A stretch of DNA of 64,000 bases from Candidatus Bathyarchaeia archaeon (GTDB lineage: Archaea; Thermoproteota; Bathyarchaeia; 40CM-2-53-6; CALIRQ01): the NCBI GenBank assembly GCA_038843675.1, contig JAWBRV010000003.1:68908-132907 (forward strand). Direction: 5' to 3'. The translations under genes and the position numbers were made by a program. Below are positions 1 through 7,546 of this stretch, piece by piece (within the stretch, counting starts at the first letter, position 1; every line of letters begins with the position of its first letter). The notes beneath the pieces were generated by a model that saw only the letters and a program-made list of their open reading frames with translations, did no database searches and was not told the origin of the DNA.

Positions 1-1
1 C

Positions 2-274
2 AGGGCCGGGCTTTACTCGGGGCTATCCAATATTTCCGGGGCCCTCATTCCCTTGCTCCCCTATTTCCTCGGCCTTCCAATCTCGATCGCGATGCCGCTC
101 TCGGTGATATTGGCGGCTGCGGCATTGGCCATCACCGGGTCCCTCGTGGCGATCTTGGCCTCCTTGCCGGTGAGGCGAAGGGCCTTGGAAATGATATTGA
201 TCGGTTTGGGGGCCGCGGGCTCCACGTTCCTGATCGGCAGGATAGCCTCCATGCTCTTGGGGATCAACGTTTGA
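2..274 (+). CDS. VIT1/CCC1-family metal transporter, C-terminal part (5' end outside window)
   Basis: This is the tail of a membrane protein of the VIT1/CCC1 family, which moves Fe2+ or Mn2+ across membranes. The frame is open from base 2, so the start is outside the window. About 90 residues remain and form three hydrophobic segments. They include the family-typical LIPLLPYFLG stretch and the closing ALEMILIGLGAAG element followed by LIGRI. Many archaeal members carry a rubrerythrin-like domain in front; that part is not visible. The 3' end overlaps the convergent ArsR gene by 11 bases. Family assignment is from remembered motif pattern and the substrate is not shown. Confidence 0.75.
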   Translation, partial: RAGLYSGLSNISGALIPLLPYFLGLPISIAMPLSVILAAAALAITGSLVAILASLPVRRRALEMILIGLGAAGSTFLIGRIASMLLGINV

Positions 275-668
275 TTGGGATTTTAGCGCTCATGCGAATT
301 TTTTCCAAGAGCCTTAGGGCATCTGGGCTCGATATTGTGTAAAAGACCCACTTGCCCCTTTTCTCATCCTTCACCAAGCCAGCGCCCCTGAGCACCCTGA
401 GGTGATAGGATGCCGTAGTCTGGGATAGGCCCAAGGCGGACATTATCTCGCATACGCAGACTTTTCTTGCGCTTAGAAGCTTCATTATCTTCAAGCGCTC
501 CGGGTTCGAAAGGGCCTTCAGTATTTTGCTTTGTTTCTTGATCTCGCCCTCGTCCACCTCCTCTTTCACCAACTTCTTGAGCTCCCTTAGGTGTTGCTCC
601 GGGCTTTCGGCCTTGGAGAGCCCCGACTTCAGGAGCCTTTGGATCCTGCTGATGTTGGATCTTGGCAT
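264..668 (-). CDS. ArsR-family winged-helix transcriptional regulator
   Basis: A 134-residue DNA-binding repressor of the ArsR/SmtB family. After a charged N-terminal helix region (about residues 1-45) comes the winged-helix domain (about 46-125) with the LKALSNPERLKIMKLL helix and the recognition helix LSQTTASYHLRVL. Cysteines 71 and 73 (CVCE) sit where ArsR proteins bind As(III) or other soft metals (ELCVCD motif), so thiol-metal sensing is likely. The ATG at 668 follows a GGAGGAG ribosome site, and an A/T palindrome lies at 706-721. The same palindrome precedes the permease at 1120, so this protein probably controls both. The inducer is inferred, not shown. Confidence 0.9.
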   Translation of the reverse strand: MPRSNISRIQRLLKSGLSKAESPEQHLRELKKLVKEEVDEGEIKKQSKILKALSNPERLKIMKLLSARKVCVCEIMSALGLSQTTASYHLRVLRGAGLVKDEKRGKWVFYTISSPDALRLLEKIRMSAKIPIKR

Positions 669-705
669 CGAACCTCTCCTCCTTTATATTATATAAGCTT
701 AAATG

Positions 706-721
706 ATATATTTAAATATAT
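706..721. promoter_or_regulatory. Perfect 16-bp A/T palindrome upstream of arsR-like gene; promoter and candidate operator
   Basis: ATATATTTAAATATAT is its own reverse complement. It lies about 40 bases before the regulator start, where a TATA element is expected. Fifteen of its bases recur exactly at 1051-1065 before the permease gene. It may be the TATA element, the ArsR operator, or both. Confidence 0.5.
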
Positions 722-723
722 TG

Positions 724-1047
724 GTGAATCTTTGATTATAAAATTTCCAATCCGGGGAAAATCGGCAGCCTCGGGCTATGAAATCCCTCTCATCGCGATT
801 CAAGATAAATCACATGCCAGAAATCGCATTAAGGATAAAATGATTGCGAAACATTTTTATGAGAACAATCCCCATTATAAGGCTCCCAAGCCATTTTTTG
901 GGACACAAAAGAAATGCTATTGCTATTGGAGGGATGGGGTGGCGCTTTTCCCCGCTAGTCATCAACCCCTCTCCCCAAAATCGTCCAGAAAATTCGCTTA
1001 CGGCTGACTCATCGAGGAGGGTGGCGGAAGCTTGTTAACAGTCATGA
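724..1047. other. Intergenic stretch between the regulator and the permease, no gene seen
   Basis: Short open frames cross this stretch but none has a ribosome site with gene-like composition, and none resembles a known family. The DNA is less GC-rich than the flanking genes. It may be a long divergent promoter region or the remains of a lost gene. I see no convincing structure in it. Confidence 0.5.
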
Positions 1048-1050
1048 TTT

Positions 1051-1080
1051 TATATTTAAATATATGGAAACGTTTAAATA
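1051..1080 (+). promoter_or_regulatory. Second copy of the palindrome plus TATA-like element before the permease
   Basis: Bases 1051-1065 repeat the regulator-side palindrome (TATATTTAAATATAT). TTTAAATA at 1073-1080 is a plausible TATA element placed about 40 bases before the permease ATG. A repressor bound to the palindrome would sit at the edge of the transcription-factor footprint. Confidence 0.5.
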
Positions 1081-1119
1081 GAGCTCTCATCCATCACCTC
1101 CCCTCGAGGGGATGGGTTC

Positions 1120-2184
1120 ATGGTGTTCGAAATCATATGGAATTTAGTAACTGCTGGATTGCTCGCCTTGGAGGACTACATCGCCGCCCACGTGCTGACC
1201 TGCCTCATCCCGGCATTCCTATTGGCTGGCGCGATGGTGGCCTTCGTCAACCGAGAGGCCATATTGGACCACTTGGGCGAAAGGGCCAATAAGGCCAAAT
1301 CCTTCCCGCTGGCGGCCGCCTCCAGCTTTTTCTTGGCCGCCTGCTCCTGTACGGTGATCCCAGTTTCGAGCGGGCTTTATTACAGCGGCGCCGGGATTGG
1401 AGTCGCCTTCATCATCCTTTGGGTCGCGCCAGCGGCGAACGTATTGGCCCTCACCTATACGGGGAGTATCCTCGGCGGCGGAATGGTCGTTTCTAGGGTG
1501 ATCGCCGCCCTTTTGATGGCCTTCATCGTTGGCGCCGTCATGACGTTGGCCTTCAGGGGCGAGAGGCTGGAGGCATTCGCCGTGGGGACGGGTGGGGGAA
1601 AGGCGAACAGGAAGCTCTTCGCCCGGCGGGATCTGGCCCTCCTCTTATTGATCCTCCTCTCCCTACTAATGCCCAATTACTTGGTGAGGAGCGGGCCCTA
1701 TATCAACAAGGTCTTGGTCTGGGCCGCCTTCACGGCCATCATGGCCATCTACGCCATGAAGGCCATACCTCGGGATAGGCTTCAGGAATGGCTTAGGGAG
1801 ACTTGGTGGTTCGTGAGGATCATAACCCCCCTGCTCTTGATCGGCGTCTTCATCGTCGGCGTGATAGGGAGGCTGCTGCCTCAGGATCTGGTCAGGGCGT
1901 GGCTCGGGGGGAACGGCCTAGCCGCATCCTTCCTCGCTACCCTAATAGGATCGATAAGCTATTTCGCCACGATGACCGAGGCGCCCTTCGTCGATACCCT
2001 CATGAGGCTGGGCATGGGTAAGGGGCCCGCCTTGGCCCTCCTTCTCACCGGGCCAGGCCTCAGCCTGCCCAATTGGTTGGCGATAGCGAGGGTATTCGGG
2101 GCCAAAAAGGCCCTCGTTTACGTGTCCACTATAATAATCCTTGGAACCTTCGTGGGATGGTTCTGGGGAAATTTTATATTTTGA
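1120..2184 (+). CDS. ArsP/UPF0718 (DUF318)-family permease
   Basis: A polytopic inner-membrane permease of 354 residues with about eight to ten hydrophobic segments in two halves, typical for the DUF318/ArsP family. The family includes exporters of trivalent organoarsenicals and related soft-metal efflux proteins. The signature FFLAACSCTVIPVSSGLYYSG is split by a cysteine pair (Cys75, Cys77) of the type thought to bind the thiophilic substrate. A related half repeats near FATMTEAPFVDTL. An ArsR regulator lies upstream and a CPKC redox protein 19 bases downstream, supporting metal or metalloid efflux. The substrate is inferred only. Confidence 0.85.
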   Translation: MVFEIIWNLVTAGLLALEDYIAAHVLTCLIPAFLLAGAMVAFVNREAILDHLGERANKAKSFPLAAASSFFLAACSCTVIPVSSGLYYSGAGIGVAFIILWVAPAANVLALTYTGSILGGGMVVSRVIAALLMAFIVGAVMTLAFRGERLEAFAVGTGGGKANRKLFARRDLALLLLILLSLLMPNYLVRSGPYINKVLVWAAFTAIMAIYAMKAIPRDRLQEWLRETWWFVRIITPLLLIGVFIVGVIGRLLPQDLVRAWLGGNGLAASFLATLIGSISYFATMTEAPFVDTLMRLGMGKGPALALLLTGPGLSLPNWLAIARVFGAKKALVYVSTIIILGTFVGWFWGNFIF

Positions 2185-2203
2185 AGGGGGTGATGGCTAG
2201 CAC

Positions 2204-2446
2204 ATGAAGATACAGGTCGTTGGGGCCGGTTGCCCAAAGTGCCAAGCGACGGAGAAGAACGTGATCAACGCTTGCCAAGAGCTTGGGCTGGCCGCCGATA
2301 TATCACACATCTACGATGTGAGGCAATTCGCGAAGCTCGGGGTCCAGATGACGCCCGCCGTGCTGGTGGATGGCAAGGTCGTGGTCTCTGGCAAGGTTCC
2401 CACGGTGGATGAGTTGAAGGAGCTCCTATCCAAGCTCAGCCGCTAA
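2204..2446 (+). CDS. Small thioredoxin-fold redox protein (TM0996/MTH895-like)
   Basis: An 80-residue thioredoxin-fold protein of the 'redox-active disulfide protein 2' type. The active-site cysteines are Cys10 and Cys13 (GAGCPKCQ). A cis-proline region MTPAVLVDG follows, and the protein ends in a KVPTVDELKELL helix. Such proteins are regularly encoded next to DUF318 permeases and probably deliver reducing power or the bound metal to them. It lies 19 bases after the permease and is surely co-transcribed with it. The ATG follows a GGGGGTGATGG region that can serve as ribosome site. Confidence 0.88.
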   Translation: MKIQVVGAGCPKCQATEKNVINACQELGLAADISHIYDVRQFAKLGVQMTPAVLVDGKVVVSGKVPTVDELKELLSKLSR

Positions 2447-3195
2447 CAAAGCGTGCTAAAAATAGCGACTATGCCCGCGCGAAATCCCTTTCTTTCTTGC
2501 TTCCCGCTCCATGCGTCTAGGGCCTAAATGATCATGCCATGATGCTCTTGACGAATGGGCAGGAAGGGCTGTTCACGAACTCCCAAACTCCCTCCTCGAG
2601 TAGCTCTCCAGCTCTACTCCCCCCTCACTCTCCTCTCGCCCTTGCTGATCGAGATCCAAAGCGACGGCCCTTCTGCGAGGTTTTTTATTGATCGGCCTCT
2701 TCGGTAAGGTCTTCGGCAATAGAGCCATGCCATCTAGAATTGGCCACCTCATAAATAGCGAGGACATCTCACCGCACAAAGGACAACTTTATACATATGT
2801 GCAAACATGAGCATGAGGCCCCTTATTGCCACGGGAGGGGCCCATCCAGCTACTGATAATGAAGATCATCTACTAGAAGCCGTCTTATGATTATCAAATA
2901 ATGAAGGATTCGAAGAGGATGACCTCGAGAAACTCCCCCGAGGCCTTGGGCCATATACACGGTGCTTAGGAGGTGGGGAAGCGAGGCCAGGGGACGATAT
3001 GTGCCTTTTCTTATCATTAACATACTTCACTGATTTGATGAGGAAGTCGATCTCCGATAAGGGCTTTTATCAAATGGCGATCGACTTCGCAATGATCTTC
3101 AGTTTTCGGCGATATTTATATTTGCGGCCATAAGATTCATGAAAGAACCTTGGCAAATAGGTTAACTTGATACATTCATTATGGGGGAGGCTAAA
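2447..3195. other. Long intergenic region, no gene recognised; holds a hairpin and a promoter
   Basis: This 749-base stretch has no open frame that looks like a gene. Two items stand out: a strong hairpin at 3043-3088 and a TATA element (TTTATATT, 3115-3122) about 75 bases before the exporter start. The rest looks like decayed or structural DNA of lower GC content. Confidence 0.6.
3043..3088. other. Nested hairpin: 10-bp outer stem and 5-bp inner stem
   Basis: GAAGTCGATC at 3043-3052 pairs perfectly with GATCGACTTC at 3079-3088. Inside it, GATAA at 3056-3060 pairs with TTATC at 3067-3071 around a six-base loop. It lies upstream of the exporter's TATA element, so it is not in that mRNA leader. 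It could be an operator, a small RNA or a transcript end. Confidence 0.5.
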
Positions 3196-4176
3196 ATGAA
3201 CGACGCGATAGAGGCGATAAACCTGACGAAGTATTATGACAATATCCTAGCGGTGGACCATATAAGCTTCGAGGTCAAAAGGGGCGAGATATTCGGGTTC
3301 TTGGGTCCGAATGGAGCTGGGAAGACCACCACAATACGCCTACTCACTGGGCAGGCGAAGCCCAATTCTGGGCGGGCCATCATCGCCGGCTTCGATATGG
3401 CGCGCGAATCCATAAAGGCCAAGGGGCTGATCGGGGTCGTCCCGGAGCTTTCCAATCTCTACGATGAATTGAGCGTTTGGGACAACATCATCTTCGCCGC
3501 CCAGCTCTATGGCGTGCCGAGGGATGTCCGGGGGACGAGGGCGAGGGAGCTCCTCGAGCTCATCGGGCTTTACGATCGGCGCGGGGATCGGGTCGGGAAT
3601 CTCTCCAAGGGGATGAGGAGGCGCCTCACTATAGCCGCTGCCCTGATCCACGAGCCAGACATACTCTTCTTGGATGAGCCCACCTCCGGCCTCGACGTCC
3701 AAAGCGCTAGGGCCATCCGCGCCCTGATAAAGGAATTGAACGAAAAGGACATGACCGTTTTCCTCACCACCCATTATATCGAGGAGGCGGATCAGCTATG
3801 CGATCGCATAGCCATAATCAATAAGGGGAGGATCGTCGCCGAGGGCAAGCCGGAGGAGCTGAAATCAAGGGCCAAGGGGCGGGTTGCGCTCGACATTTCA
3901 TTCGGCCCTAGGGGGATACCGAGGGATGGGCTCGCGACCTTGGAGCACGTCAAGGAGGTTTCCAAGTTCGGGGACGTTTTCAGGGTTTACGTCGACGATA
4001 TAACGGGATTCCTCAAAGCCCTCGCGGACCTCGCTCAGAGGAGCGGCCTCGAGATAACATCCATCAGCACGGTGAAGTCCAGCTTGGAGGATGCATTCGT
4101 GAGGATAACCGGGCTGAGCCCCGAGAGCATGAGGGTGGAGAAGGAGCCCGCGAGGGGGAGGGGGGATGTTGGCTAG
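3196..4176 (+). CDS. ABC-2 type exporter, ATP-binding subunit (DrrA/CcmA-like)
   Basis: The ATPase of a two-gene ABC exporter. Walker A GPNGAGKT is at about residues 37-44, the LSKGMRRR signature near 140, Walker B LFLDEPTSGLD near 160 and the switch His in LTTHYIEEAD. A C-terminal domain of about 100 residues follows, as in DrrA-type subunits. I place the start at ATG 3196 because GGGGGAGG at 3183-3190 is well spaced before it. An in-frame ATG at 3181 would put that site inside the gene. It overlaps the permease gene by 11 bases. The exported substrate is unknown. Confidence 0.92.
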   Translation: MNDAIEAINLTKYYDNILAVDHISFEVKRGEIFGFLGPNGAGKTTTIRLLTGQAKPNSGRAIIAGFDMARESIKAKGLIGVVPELSNLYDELSVWDNIIFAAQLYGVPRDVRGTRARELLELIGLYDRRGDRVGNLSKGMRRRLTIAAALIHEPDILFLDEPTSGLDVQSARAIRALIKELNEKDMTVFLTTHYIEEADQLCDRIAIINKGRIVAEGKPEELKSRAKGRVALDISFGPRGIPRDGLATLEHVKEVSKFGDVFRVYVDDITGFLKALADLAQRSGLEITSISTVKSSLEDAFVRITGLSPESMRVEKEPARGRGDVG

Positions 4177-4912
4177 AACCCCCATGGAGGCCCTCCTAAG
4201 GGCGCTTTACATAGCCAAGAAGGATGCGAAGGCCTACTACTTCAAGGCCCCGAACTTCACATATGCGCTCCTGATGCCAATATCGCTATTCATCGCCTTC
4301 TCTATCGCCGGGCCGATCGATCCTAGATCCATCGCCCCGGGGCTGACCTCGCTCGTTATCCTATTCGGCACTACCTCCATCGAGGCCGTCGCCGTTGTCT
4401 TGGAGAGGCAGACCGGAACTTTCGAAAGGCTATTGGTCGCGCCCGTCTCCTTGTCGACCATACTCTTGGGTAAGATCTTGGCCGGCCTCTTATTCGGATC
4501 GGCCATCGGGATCGCGATCTTCGTACCGCTGCTCATCGCCCTCGGGATCACCGTGGCCAGCCCATCAATGGCCCTCCTCGCCATCGCGCTTTCATCGCTC
4601 TCCTCCTCCGCGCTGGGCGTCTTGGCCTCAACCCATGCGAAGTGGGTCCCCGAGGCCCAGATGCTCGCCAATTTCCTCAGGTTCCCGATGGCCTTCCTCT
4701 CGGGGGCTTTCATTCCATTAGAGCTAATGCCATCCCAGCTACGGTTCATTGCTCGCCTCCTGCCGCTAACCTATTCGGTAGAGGCGTTGCGGATATCCGC
4801 GGGGGATCCGATGGCAATGCCCATCTATCTGCTGGATGTGCTAGCTTTGACCCTATACTCCCTTGCATTCTTAATCATCGCGACCTACGCGCTCAAGAAG
4901 AAGATAGAATGA
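4166..4912 (+). CDS. ABC-2 type exporter, permease subunit
   Basis: A 248-residue membrane protein with about six hydrophobic segments, the membrane half of the exporter whose ATPase lies just before. It shows the ABC-2 features: an ERQTGTFERLLVAPVS cytoplasmic loop, an SGAFIPLELMPSQLR stretch and a RLLPLTYSVEALR element near the C-terminus. DrrB-like permeases handle drugs, lipids or polysaccharides. Nothing nearby fixes the cargo. The ATG at 4166 lies inside the ATPase gene, which implies coupled translation. Confidence 0.9.
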   Translation: MLARTPMEALLRALYIAKKDAKAYYFKAPNFTYALLMPISLFIAFSIAGPIDPRSIAPGLTSLVILFGTTSIEAVAVVLERQTGTFERLLVAPVSLSTILLGKILAGLLFGSAIGIAIFVPLLIALGITVASPSMALLAIALSSLSSSALGVLASTHAKWVPEAQMLANFLRFPMAFLSGAFIPLELMPSQLRFIARLLPLTYSVEALRISAGDPMAMPIYLLDVLALTLYSLAFLIIATYALKKKIE

Positions 4913-4947
4913 CGCTCTACGGACACACCCTCCTATTGGAATCAACG

Positions 4948-4955
4948 TTATATAT
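4948..4955 (+). promoter_or_regulatory. TATA element of the phosphofructokinase gene
   Basis: TTATATAT lies about 60 bases before the ATG at 5014. A start of transcription near 4978 would give a leader of about 35 bases containing the GGTGAT ribosome site at 5003-5008. Confidence 0.55.
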
Positions 4956-5013
4956 GGGAGTTGGTTTAAGGACCTGAAGAGGAAAGGTCTAATCCAGTTT
5001 CCGGTGATTCGAT

Positions 5014-5976
5014 ATGAAATTAATCGCGGTGGCCACTACCGGGGGGGATGCCCCGGGCATGAACGCGGCATTGAGGGCCGTCGTTAAGGCGGCCACCTCG
5101 AGGGGCTTGAGGGTCATCGGGTTCGAGAGGGGTTACGCCGGGCTTTTGGCCAATGATTTCATCTTTTTGGACGATGTAATGGTCGACGGCTTGATGCACT
5201 TGGGTGGGACTTATTTGAAGAGCTCTAGGGCCGAGGCCATGAAGACGGAGGAGGGCATCTCGAGGGCTGTCGAAGTATTGGAAGGGAACGGCGTGGAAGG
5301 ATTCATAGCCATAGGCGGCAACGGCTCCTTCAGGGCCGCTTGCGAGATCCACGACGCCAGCGGGATACCGATCGTTGGGATACCGGCATCAATAGACAAC
5401 GACATAGCCGGGACCGATGCGACGATAGGATTCGATACTGCAGTGAATACTGCCCTCGAGGCCATCGATAAGATAAGGGATACGGCGACATCGCATGAGA
5501 GGATCTTCGTCGTCGAGGTGATGGGTCGGAATAGGGGCTTCATAGCGTTGGAGGTTGGATTGGCAGCCGGGGCAGAGGTCATCCTCGTGCCAGAGGTGAA
5601 ATACGACATAGGGGAGGTCTGCGAGAGGCTTAAGGAGATCGGCCGCAGGGGGAAGAGGTCCGGGGTCGTGGTCATGGCCGAGGGGGCCGGCGATTGCATG
5701 GAGGTGAAGAAGGCCTTGGAGGAGAGGGCAGGGTTTGAGGTCAGGCTCACGAGGCTCGGCCATATACAGCGGGGCGGGCGCCCGACGGCTCGGAGCCGGT
5801 TCTTGGCTTGCGAAATGGGCGCGGCCGCGATCGAGTTCCTCCTCGAGGGGAGGAAGAGGGATATGACGGCGCTCCAAGGGGGGCGCATAGTCCCGGTCGA
5901 TTTGAGATATGCTTGCACTGCGGAGAAGCCATTCGATAGGAGGCTTTATGAGCTGGCGATGGCGCTCTCGGCCTGA
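5014..5976 (+). CDS. pfkA: 6-phosphofructokinase, bacterial PfkA family
   Basis: Converts fructose 6-phosphate to fructose 1,6-bisphosphate in glycolysis. The 320 residues match the bacterial PfkA length. Visible motifs are the N-terminal TTGGDAPGMNAALR phosphate-binding loop, the catalytic SIDNDIAGTD loop, MGRNRGFIAL, and HIQRGGRP near residue 250. Residue 103, normally the Asp of GGDGS, is Asn (IGGNGS). The next Gly, and an Ala where pyrophosphate enzymes carry Lys before TIDND, argue for ATP as donor. Most archaea use ADP-dependent or PfkB-type enzymes, so this is probably a transferred gene. GGTGAT at 5003-5008 supports the ATG start. Confidence 0.9.
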   Translation: MKLIAVATTGGDAPGMNAALRAVVKAATSRGLRVIGFERGYAGLLANDFIFLDDVMVDGLMHLGGTYLKSSRAEAMKTEEGISRAVEVLEGNGVEGFIAIGGNGSFRAACEIHDASGIPIVGIPASIDNDIAGTDATIGFDTAVNTALEAIDKIRDTATSHERIFVVEVMGRNRGFIALEVGLAAGAEVILVPEVKYDIGEVCERLKEIGRRGKRSGVVVMAEGAGDCMEVKKALEERAGFEVRLTRLGHIQRGGRPTARSRFLACEMGAAAIEFLLEGRKRDMTALQGGRIVPVDLRYACTAEKPFDRRLYELAMALSA

Positions 5977-6015
5977 GCCCGTCGGGCCGCGCGGCCCGAT
6001 GGGCGCCAGCCCAGC

Positions 6016-6897
6016 TCACTTCAAGACCTTCCCGGTCATTATGTACCAAATGTATAGATCCAATTCCCCGGCGCTTATCCCCAGCTTACTGGCGATCGCC
6101 AAGAGCAACTTTTCCAATTCCAGATATCTCCCTTTGCCCAAGGATTTCGGTATTTCTCCAATTAATCCCTTCTCCCTTAGGAACTTCAGGATATGCCTAT
6201 CTATTATTGCAACGTCCTTGAACCCGACGTTCCTCAGGAAATGGCTCGCCTCCTTATATCCGAGGCCCTTGATACCCTCGACCAGCCATTCCCTAGCCGC
6301 CTTGGCATCGGGAAACCCTCTCAATCTATCCTTCAATTTGCCATAAAATCGCCTAGCCTCCACGATATACTTGGCCCTGGCCTTCGGATACCTATGACCC
6401 AGCTCCTTAAGCCTTTCGAAGAGCTCCTGCTCGCCAAGCCTCAGGAATCCATTCCCTATGGCTCTTTGGATCCCGATCCCCCTCTCTGCCGAGAAATTTG
6501 CGGTCAATATACAAAAGCATAATTCCTCGAATAGCCCTTCCTCACTCCCCCCGACCCTCTTGAACTCCTCCATTCGGCCCCTTACGAGATCGCCGACATC
6601 CTCCATGGCCCTTTTCAATTCGTCCAAGAAATCTAGCCGGACGAGCCTAGCCCTGAGGCGCGCTCTTGGACCGACGGCGCCGCGGAAATCCCAGACCGCA
6701 TAAGGTATGCCCGTTTCTGCCTCCAAATCCGAGGCCAATTTCCCCAAGAGGGCATGGGCATCGATTTTATTATGTTGATCCGACGAAAGTTCCACCTCTA
6801 AGATCCTCCCCCTTGAGGATCGCGGCCTTATGGAAGGCCCTTCGCCGTAGCGTCTTTGGAATTTCTTGATGACCTCCTCGATGGATCTATCCGTCAT
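6016..6897 (-). CDS. Ogg2-family 8-oxoguanine DNA glycosylase/lyase with N-terminal extension
   Basis: A bifunctional base-excision repair enzyme that removes 8-oxoguanine and nicks the strand. Residues from about 105 to 293 match the archaeal Ogg2 family: EELCFCILTANFSAERG, the helix-hairpin-helix IKGLGYKEASHFLRNVG with its catalytic Lys, and the catalytic Asp in AIIDRHIL. Known members are about 200-210 residues. This protein has roughly 85-100 extra N-terminal residues that I do not recognise. The ATG at 6897 follows a GGAG site, so the extension is probably translated. It faces pfkA with a 39-base gap. Confidence 0.87.
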   Translation of the reverse strand: MTDRSIEEVIKKFQRRYGEGPSIRPRSSRGRILEVELSSDQHNKIDAHALLGKLASDLEAETGIPYAVWDFRGAVGPRARLRARLVRLDFLDELKRAMEDVGDLVRGRMEEFKRVGGSEEGLFEELCFCILTANFSAERGIGIQRAIGNGFLRLGEQELFERLKELGHRYPKARAKYIVEARRFYGKLKDRLRGFPDAKAAREWLVEGIKGLGYKEASHFLRNVGFKDVAIIDRHILKFLREKGLIGEIPKSLGKGRYLELEKLLLAIASKLGISAGELDLYIWYIMTGKVLK

Positions 6898-6998
6898 TGA
6901 CGGCTACTCCATCCGCAGCTTAAATAAAACTGCCGGTCAACTCAATTTGCTAAATGGACTTCGGGAATTAATTGGAATTGACCTATTCAAAGATAAAG

Positions 6999-7006
6999 TA
7001 TAAAAA
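6999..7006 (+). promoter_or_regulatory. TATA element of the ferritin-like gene
   Basis: TATAAAAA within AAAGTATAAAAAG lies about 40 bases before the TTG start at 7040. The short leader contains GGTGGGG. Confidence 0.55.
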
Positions 7007-7039
7007 GAGCCCGCACATCACTATTGGTGGGGATATGAT

Positions 7040-7486
7040 TTGGCGAAGGAGAAAATTCTGGAGTTGCTGAACCACGCGCTGGAGTTGGAGCACGCAGCCT
7101 TTGTCCAATACTTAAGTCACGCCGAGATCGTGGACGGGATCAACGCGGAGCCCATAATAGGGAGGCTGAAGGAGATCGCCGATGACGAAAGGAAGCACCA
7201 GGAGAAGTTCAGGACCCTCATCGGCCTCCTCGGGGGGGTGCCGAGCATGGGGATTGCCGAAACGCACCCGGCGAAGAGCTTGGACGAGATCCTCAGGGTG
7301 AACCTGAAGGATGAGAAGGTGGCCGTGGACACTTATAGAAAGATCCTCGAGGAGCTATCAAAGGACAGAGGGCGGGGATATTACGACTTCTTACTCGAAC
7401 ACGAAGTGAGGCATATACTGATGGAAGAGCAGGAGCACATAACGGAGCTTGAGCTCTTGCTTGGGATACAGGGGAGTAGCTACTGA
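7040..7486 (+). CDS. Ferritin-like di-iron protein
   Basis: A 148-residue four-helix-bundle protein of the ferritin/bacterioferritin/rubrerythrin superfamily. Iron-ligand patterns are visible in helices 1-2 (LELEHAAF, then DDERKHQEKF) and in helices 3-4 (KDEKVAVDTY, then HEVRHILMEEQEHITELE). It most likely stores or oxidises iron or handles peroxide. There is no rubredoxin domain. The TTG start is chosen because the nearby ATG at 7035 is out of frame and a GGTGGGG site precedes. The neighbours downstream, on the other strand, are a flavodiiron protein and a rubredoxin, so the area looks devoted to oxidative defence. Confidence 0.82.
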   Translation: MAKEKILELLNHALELEHAAFVQYLSHAEIVDGINAEPIIGRLKEIADDERKHQEKFRTLIGLLGGVPSMGIAETHPAKSLDEILRVNLKDEKVAVDTYRKILEELSKDRGRGYYDFLLEHEVRHILMEEQEHITELELLLGIQGSSY

Positions 7487-7546
7487 AGATCCCCCGCCCT
7501 TTCCCCTTTTCTTTTAGGAATCCCGCCCCAAGGCTTAACTACCGCT

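Noticed and set aside
591-1038. Plus-strand ORFs between the regulator and the permease
   Set aside because: They overlap arsR in antisense, lack ribosome sites and have no recognisable motifs.
2573-2779. Minus-strand ORF in the long intergenic region
   Set aside because: No promoter, no ribosome site, and a composition unlike the neighbouring genes.
3000-3090. C/D-box guide RNA around the hairpin
   Set aside because: A TGATGA and a CTGA occur close together, but their order and spacing do not give C, D', C' and D boxes.
5014-5976. Pyrophosphate-dependent phosphofructokinase
   Set aside because: The position before the TIDND-like loop is Ala and not the Lys of pyrophosphate enzymes, and the Gly after position 103 is kept as in ATP enzymes.
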